From assembly GCA_001695595.3 (NCBI GenBank), contig MBPM02000334.1, forward strand, positions 1 through 26,064: a stretch of 26,064 nucleotides of DNA, in the 5' to 3' direction. The DNA is from Plasmopara viticola. Lineage: Eukaryota; Oomycota; Peronosporomycetes; Peronosporales; Peronosporaceae. The notes beneath the pieces were generated by a model. The model was given only the letters and a program-made list of their open reading frames with translations, was not told where the DNA came from and did not search any database. This document shows, in pieces, positions 24,200 through 26,064 of this stretch. Within the stretch, counting starts at the first letter, position 1. The number at the start of each line of letters is the position of its first letter. The position numbers were made by a program, and so were the translations under genes.

Positions 24200-25800
24200 A
24201 ACAGAACGATTATTCACTTCGTTGGGGCGCTTTTGGGCATCTCTAGAGCGAAAGAAAGGACGTATCTGTGGCCGTACAGCGTTTCAGCGCTCCAACAGAA
24301 TGATAATACAATTCGTTGTGGCTCTATTGCATCTGGGAATGTCAAGAGCGATAGAAAGAACGTATTTGTGGCCGTACAGCGTCTCAGCGCTCCAACAGAA
24401 TGATTATACAATTCGTTGTAGCTGCATTACATCTGTGCATGTCTCGAGCGATAGAAAGGACGTATGTTTGGCCGTACAATGTCTTAGCGCTTCAACAGAA
24501 TGATGATACAATTCGTTGAGGCTCTTTTGCATCTGGGAATGTCTAGAGCGATAGAAAGGACGTATCTGTGGCCGTACAGCGTCTCAGCGCTTCAACAGAA
24601 TGATAATACACTTCGTTGGGGCTCTTTTGCATCTGTGCATGTTGAGAGCGATAGAAAGTACGTATCCGTGGCCGTACAATGTCTCAGCGCTCGAACAGAA
24701 TGATTATACAATTTGTTGGGGCTCTATTGCATCTGTGCATGTCTAGAGCGATAGAAAGGACGTATCCGCGGCCGTTCAGCGTCTCCGCGCTTCAACAGAA
24801 TGATTATACATTTCGTTGGGGCTCTTTCGCATCTGTGCATGTCTAGAGCGATAGAAAGGACGTATGTTTGGCCGTACAATGTCTTAGAATTCCAACATAA
24901 TGATTATACACTTCGTTGGGGCTCTATTGCTCCGTGCATGTCTAGAGCGATAGAAAGGACGTAACTGTGGCCGTACAACATCTCAGCGCTCGAACAGAAT
25001 GATTATACAATTCGTTGGGGCTCTTTTGCATCTGGGCATGTCTAGAGCGATAAAAAGGACGTATCCGTGGCCATACTGCGTCTCAGCGTTTCAACAGAAC
25101 GATTATTCACTTCGTCGGGGATCTTTTGCATATGGGCATCTCTAGAGCGTTAGAAAGAACGTATCTGTGGCCGTACAGCGTTTCAGCGCTCCAACAGAAT
25201 GATAATACAATTTGTTGTGGCTCTATTGCATCTGGGAATGACTAGAGCGATAAAAAAGACGTATCCGTGGTCGTACAGCGGCTCAGTCATTCAACAAAAT
25301 GATTATTCAATTCGCTGGGGCTCTTTTGCATCTGTACATGTCAAGAGCGATAAAAAGGACGTATCTGTGGCCGTACAGCGTCTCAGCGCTCAAACAGAAT
25401 GATTATACACTTCGCTGGGGCTCTTTTGCATCTGGGCATGTCAAGAGCGATAAAAAGGACGTATGTTTGGCCGTACAATGCCTTAGCGCTCCAACATAAT
25501 GATTATACAATTCGTTGGGCCCTATTGCATCTGTGCATGTCTAGAGCGATAGAAAGGACGAAACTGTTGCCGTACAACATCTCAGCGCTCGAACAGAATA
25601 ATTATACAATTCGTTGGGGCTCTATTGCATCTGGGCTTGTTAAAAGCGATAAATAGGACGTATCCGTGGCCGTACAGCGTGTCAGCGTTTCAACAGAACG
25701 ATTATTCACTTCGTTGGGGCTCTTTTGCATCTGAGCATCTCTAGAGCGATAGAAAGGACGTATCTGTGGCCGTACAGCGTTTCAGCGCTCCAACAGAATG
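24200..25800 (+). repeat. Second higher-order family in block C
   Basis: An ACAGAACGATTATTCACTTC variant followed by GCATCTCTAGAGCG and CAGCGTTTCAGCGCTCC occurs at about 24201, 25094 and 25693 (spacings about 893 and 599 bp). The downstream GGGAATG monomer is shared by the first two copies. The unit sizes again sit near 6 and 9 monomers. Confidence 0.65.
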
Positions 25801-26064
25801 ATTATACAATTCGTTGTAGCTGCATTACATCTGTGCATGTCTTGAGTAATAAGAAGGACGTTTCTGTGGCTGTACAACGTCTCAGCGCTCCAACAGAATG
25901 ATAATACACTTCGTTGGGCTCTATTGCATCTGTGCATGTCTAGAGCGATAGAAAGGACGTATCTGTGGCCGTACAACATCTCAGCGCTCGAACAGAATGA
26001 TTATACAATTCGTTAGGGCTCTATTGCATCTGGGCATGTTCTAGAGCGATAAAAAGGACGTATC

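Larger units (their letters stand above)
17732..26064 (+). repeat. Satellite block C, direct orientation, exact 100-bp monomers, open at the right edge
   Basis: About 83 monomers. The period is so even that landmarks return to the same column every 300 bp. Signature: GATTATACACTTCGTTGGGG, CTCTATTGCATCTGTGCATG, TCTAGAGCGATAGAAAGGAC, GTATCTGTGGCCGTACAGCG and TCTCAGCGCTCCAACAGAAT. Variants include TGGGCATG, GGAATG, TTTTTGGCCG and CAACATAATG. A few monomers are shortened, for example at about 18553-18565, where CTCTATTGC to TCTAGA is missing, and at about 24224-24240. The array continues beyond the window. Confidence 0.96.

Noticed and set aside
3311..26064. Dozens of open frames of 60-111 codons on both strands within the array
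   Set aside because: They repeat with the satellite period, occur on both strands, start and stop at monomer-determined sites, and shift frame because 100 is not a multiple of 3. They are by-products of the repeat, not genes.
3311..26064. CRISPR array
   Set aside because: The monomers are contiguous and similar along their whole length; there are no unique spacers between short conserved repeats, and no cas genes.
17732..26064. CENP-B box
   Set aside because: CTTCGTTGG in block C matches the left half of the mammalian box, but the required CGGG half is missing (the sequence goes on GGCTCTA). The resemblance is most likely chance.
3311..26064. Telomere or subtelomere end repeats
   Set aside because: No TTTAGGG- or TTAGGG-type tandem run is visible in the window.
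3311..26064. Tandem small RNA genes (tRNA, 5S or spliced-leader units) of 100 bp
   Set aside because: No cloverleaf, no B-box-like GGTTCGANNCC, no 5S internal control region and no conserved T-run terminator recur in the monomers.

Overview
This looks like a eukaryotic, gene-poor window: about 3.3 kb of ordinary gene sequence runs into at least 22.7 kb of tandem satellite DNA that continues past the right edge. The gene end carries a TRPML (mucolipin)-type cation channel with a 53-nt GT-AG intron, next to the tail of a helical-repeat (HEAT/ARM-like) protein. Bacteria, land plants and most fungi lack TRPML channels. With the tiny intron and compact convergent genes, this suggests a protist, most likely an oomycete or related stramenopile. 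That placement is inference; nothing here fixes a species.

Gene end (1-3310). A + strand C-terminal gene fragment (1-730) and a - strand TRPML-like gene (2774-1082) converge across a 351-bp gap. Both proteins read well only if the frame changes at several points (two in the first, four in the second). Most of these points lie at or near short homopolymer runs, so they are either uncorrected indels in a long-read assembly or real decay next to the satellite. A short, broken, unrecognised coding-like stretch (about 3018-3310) leads straight into the array.

Satellite (about 3311-26064). All of it is built from one family of monomers of about 100 bp with shared landmarks (GCTCTATTGC, a TCTAGA hexamer, GGACGTAT, GGCCGTAC, CTCAGC). 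It falls into five blocks: A1+ (3.3-6.36 kb, degenerate), A2+ (6.36-9.47 kb), A2- (9.47-11.07 kb, inverted), B- (11.07-17.73 kb, inverted, strong higher-order repeats) and C+ (17.73-26.06 kb, back to + orientation, very regular 100-bp period). Orientation flips at about 9470 and about 17731. Around the first flip the subfamilies mirror each other: A1 A2 on the left, A2 and A1-like B on the right.

Block B is organised as trimers of about 300 bp grouped into 6-monomer (591-593 bp) and 9-monomer (897-899 bp) higher-order units. A marker variant recurs at 11156, 11747, 12340, 13238, 14136, 14727, 15626, 16524 and 17421. On top of this lies a near-identical segmental duplication (about 11274-14253 copied to 14254-16676). 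Block C also shows higher-order periods (800, 599 and 700 bp). This architecture, with orientation switches and local homogenisation, is what centromeric or other heterochromatic satellites look like, but no functional proof is in the sequence. No protein-coding gene, RNA gene, CRISPR array or intact transposon is supported inside the array. The open frames there are by-products of the repeat.
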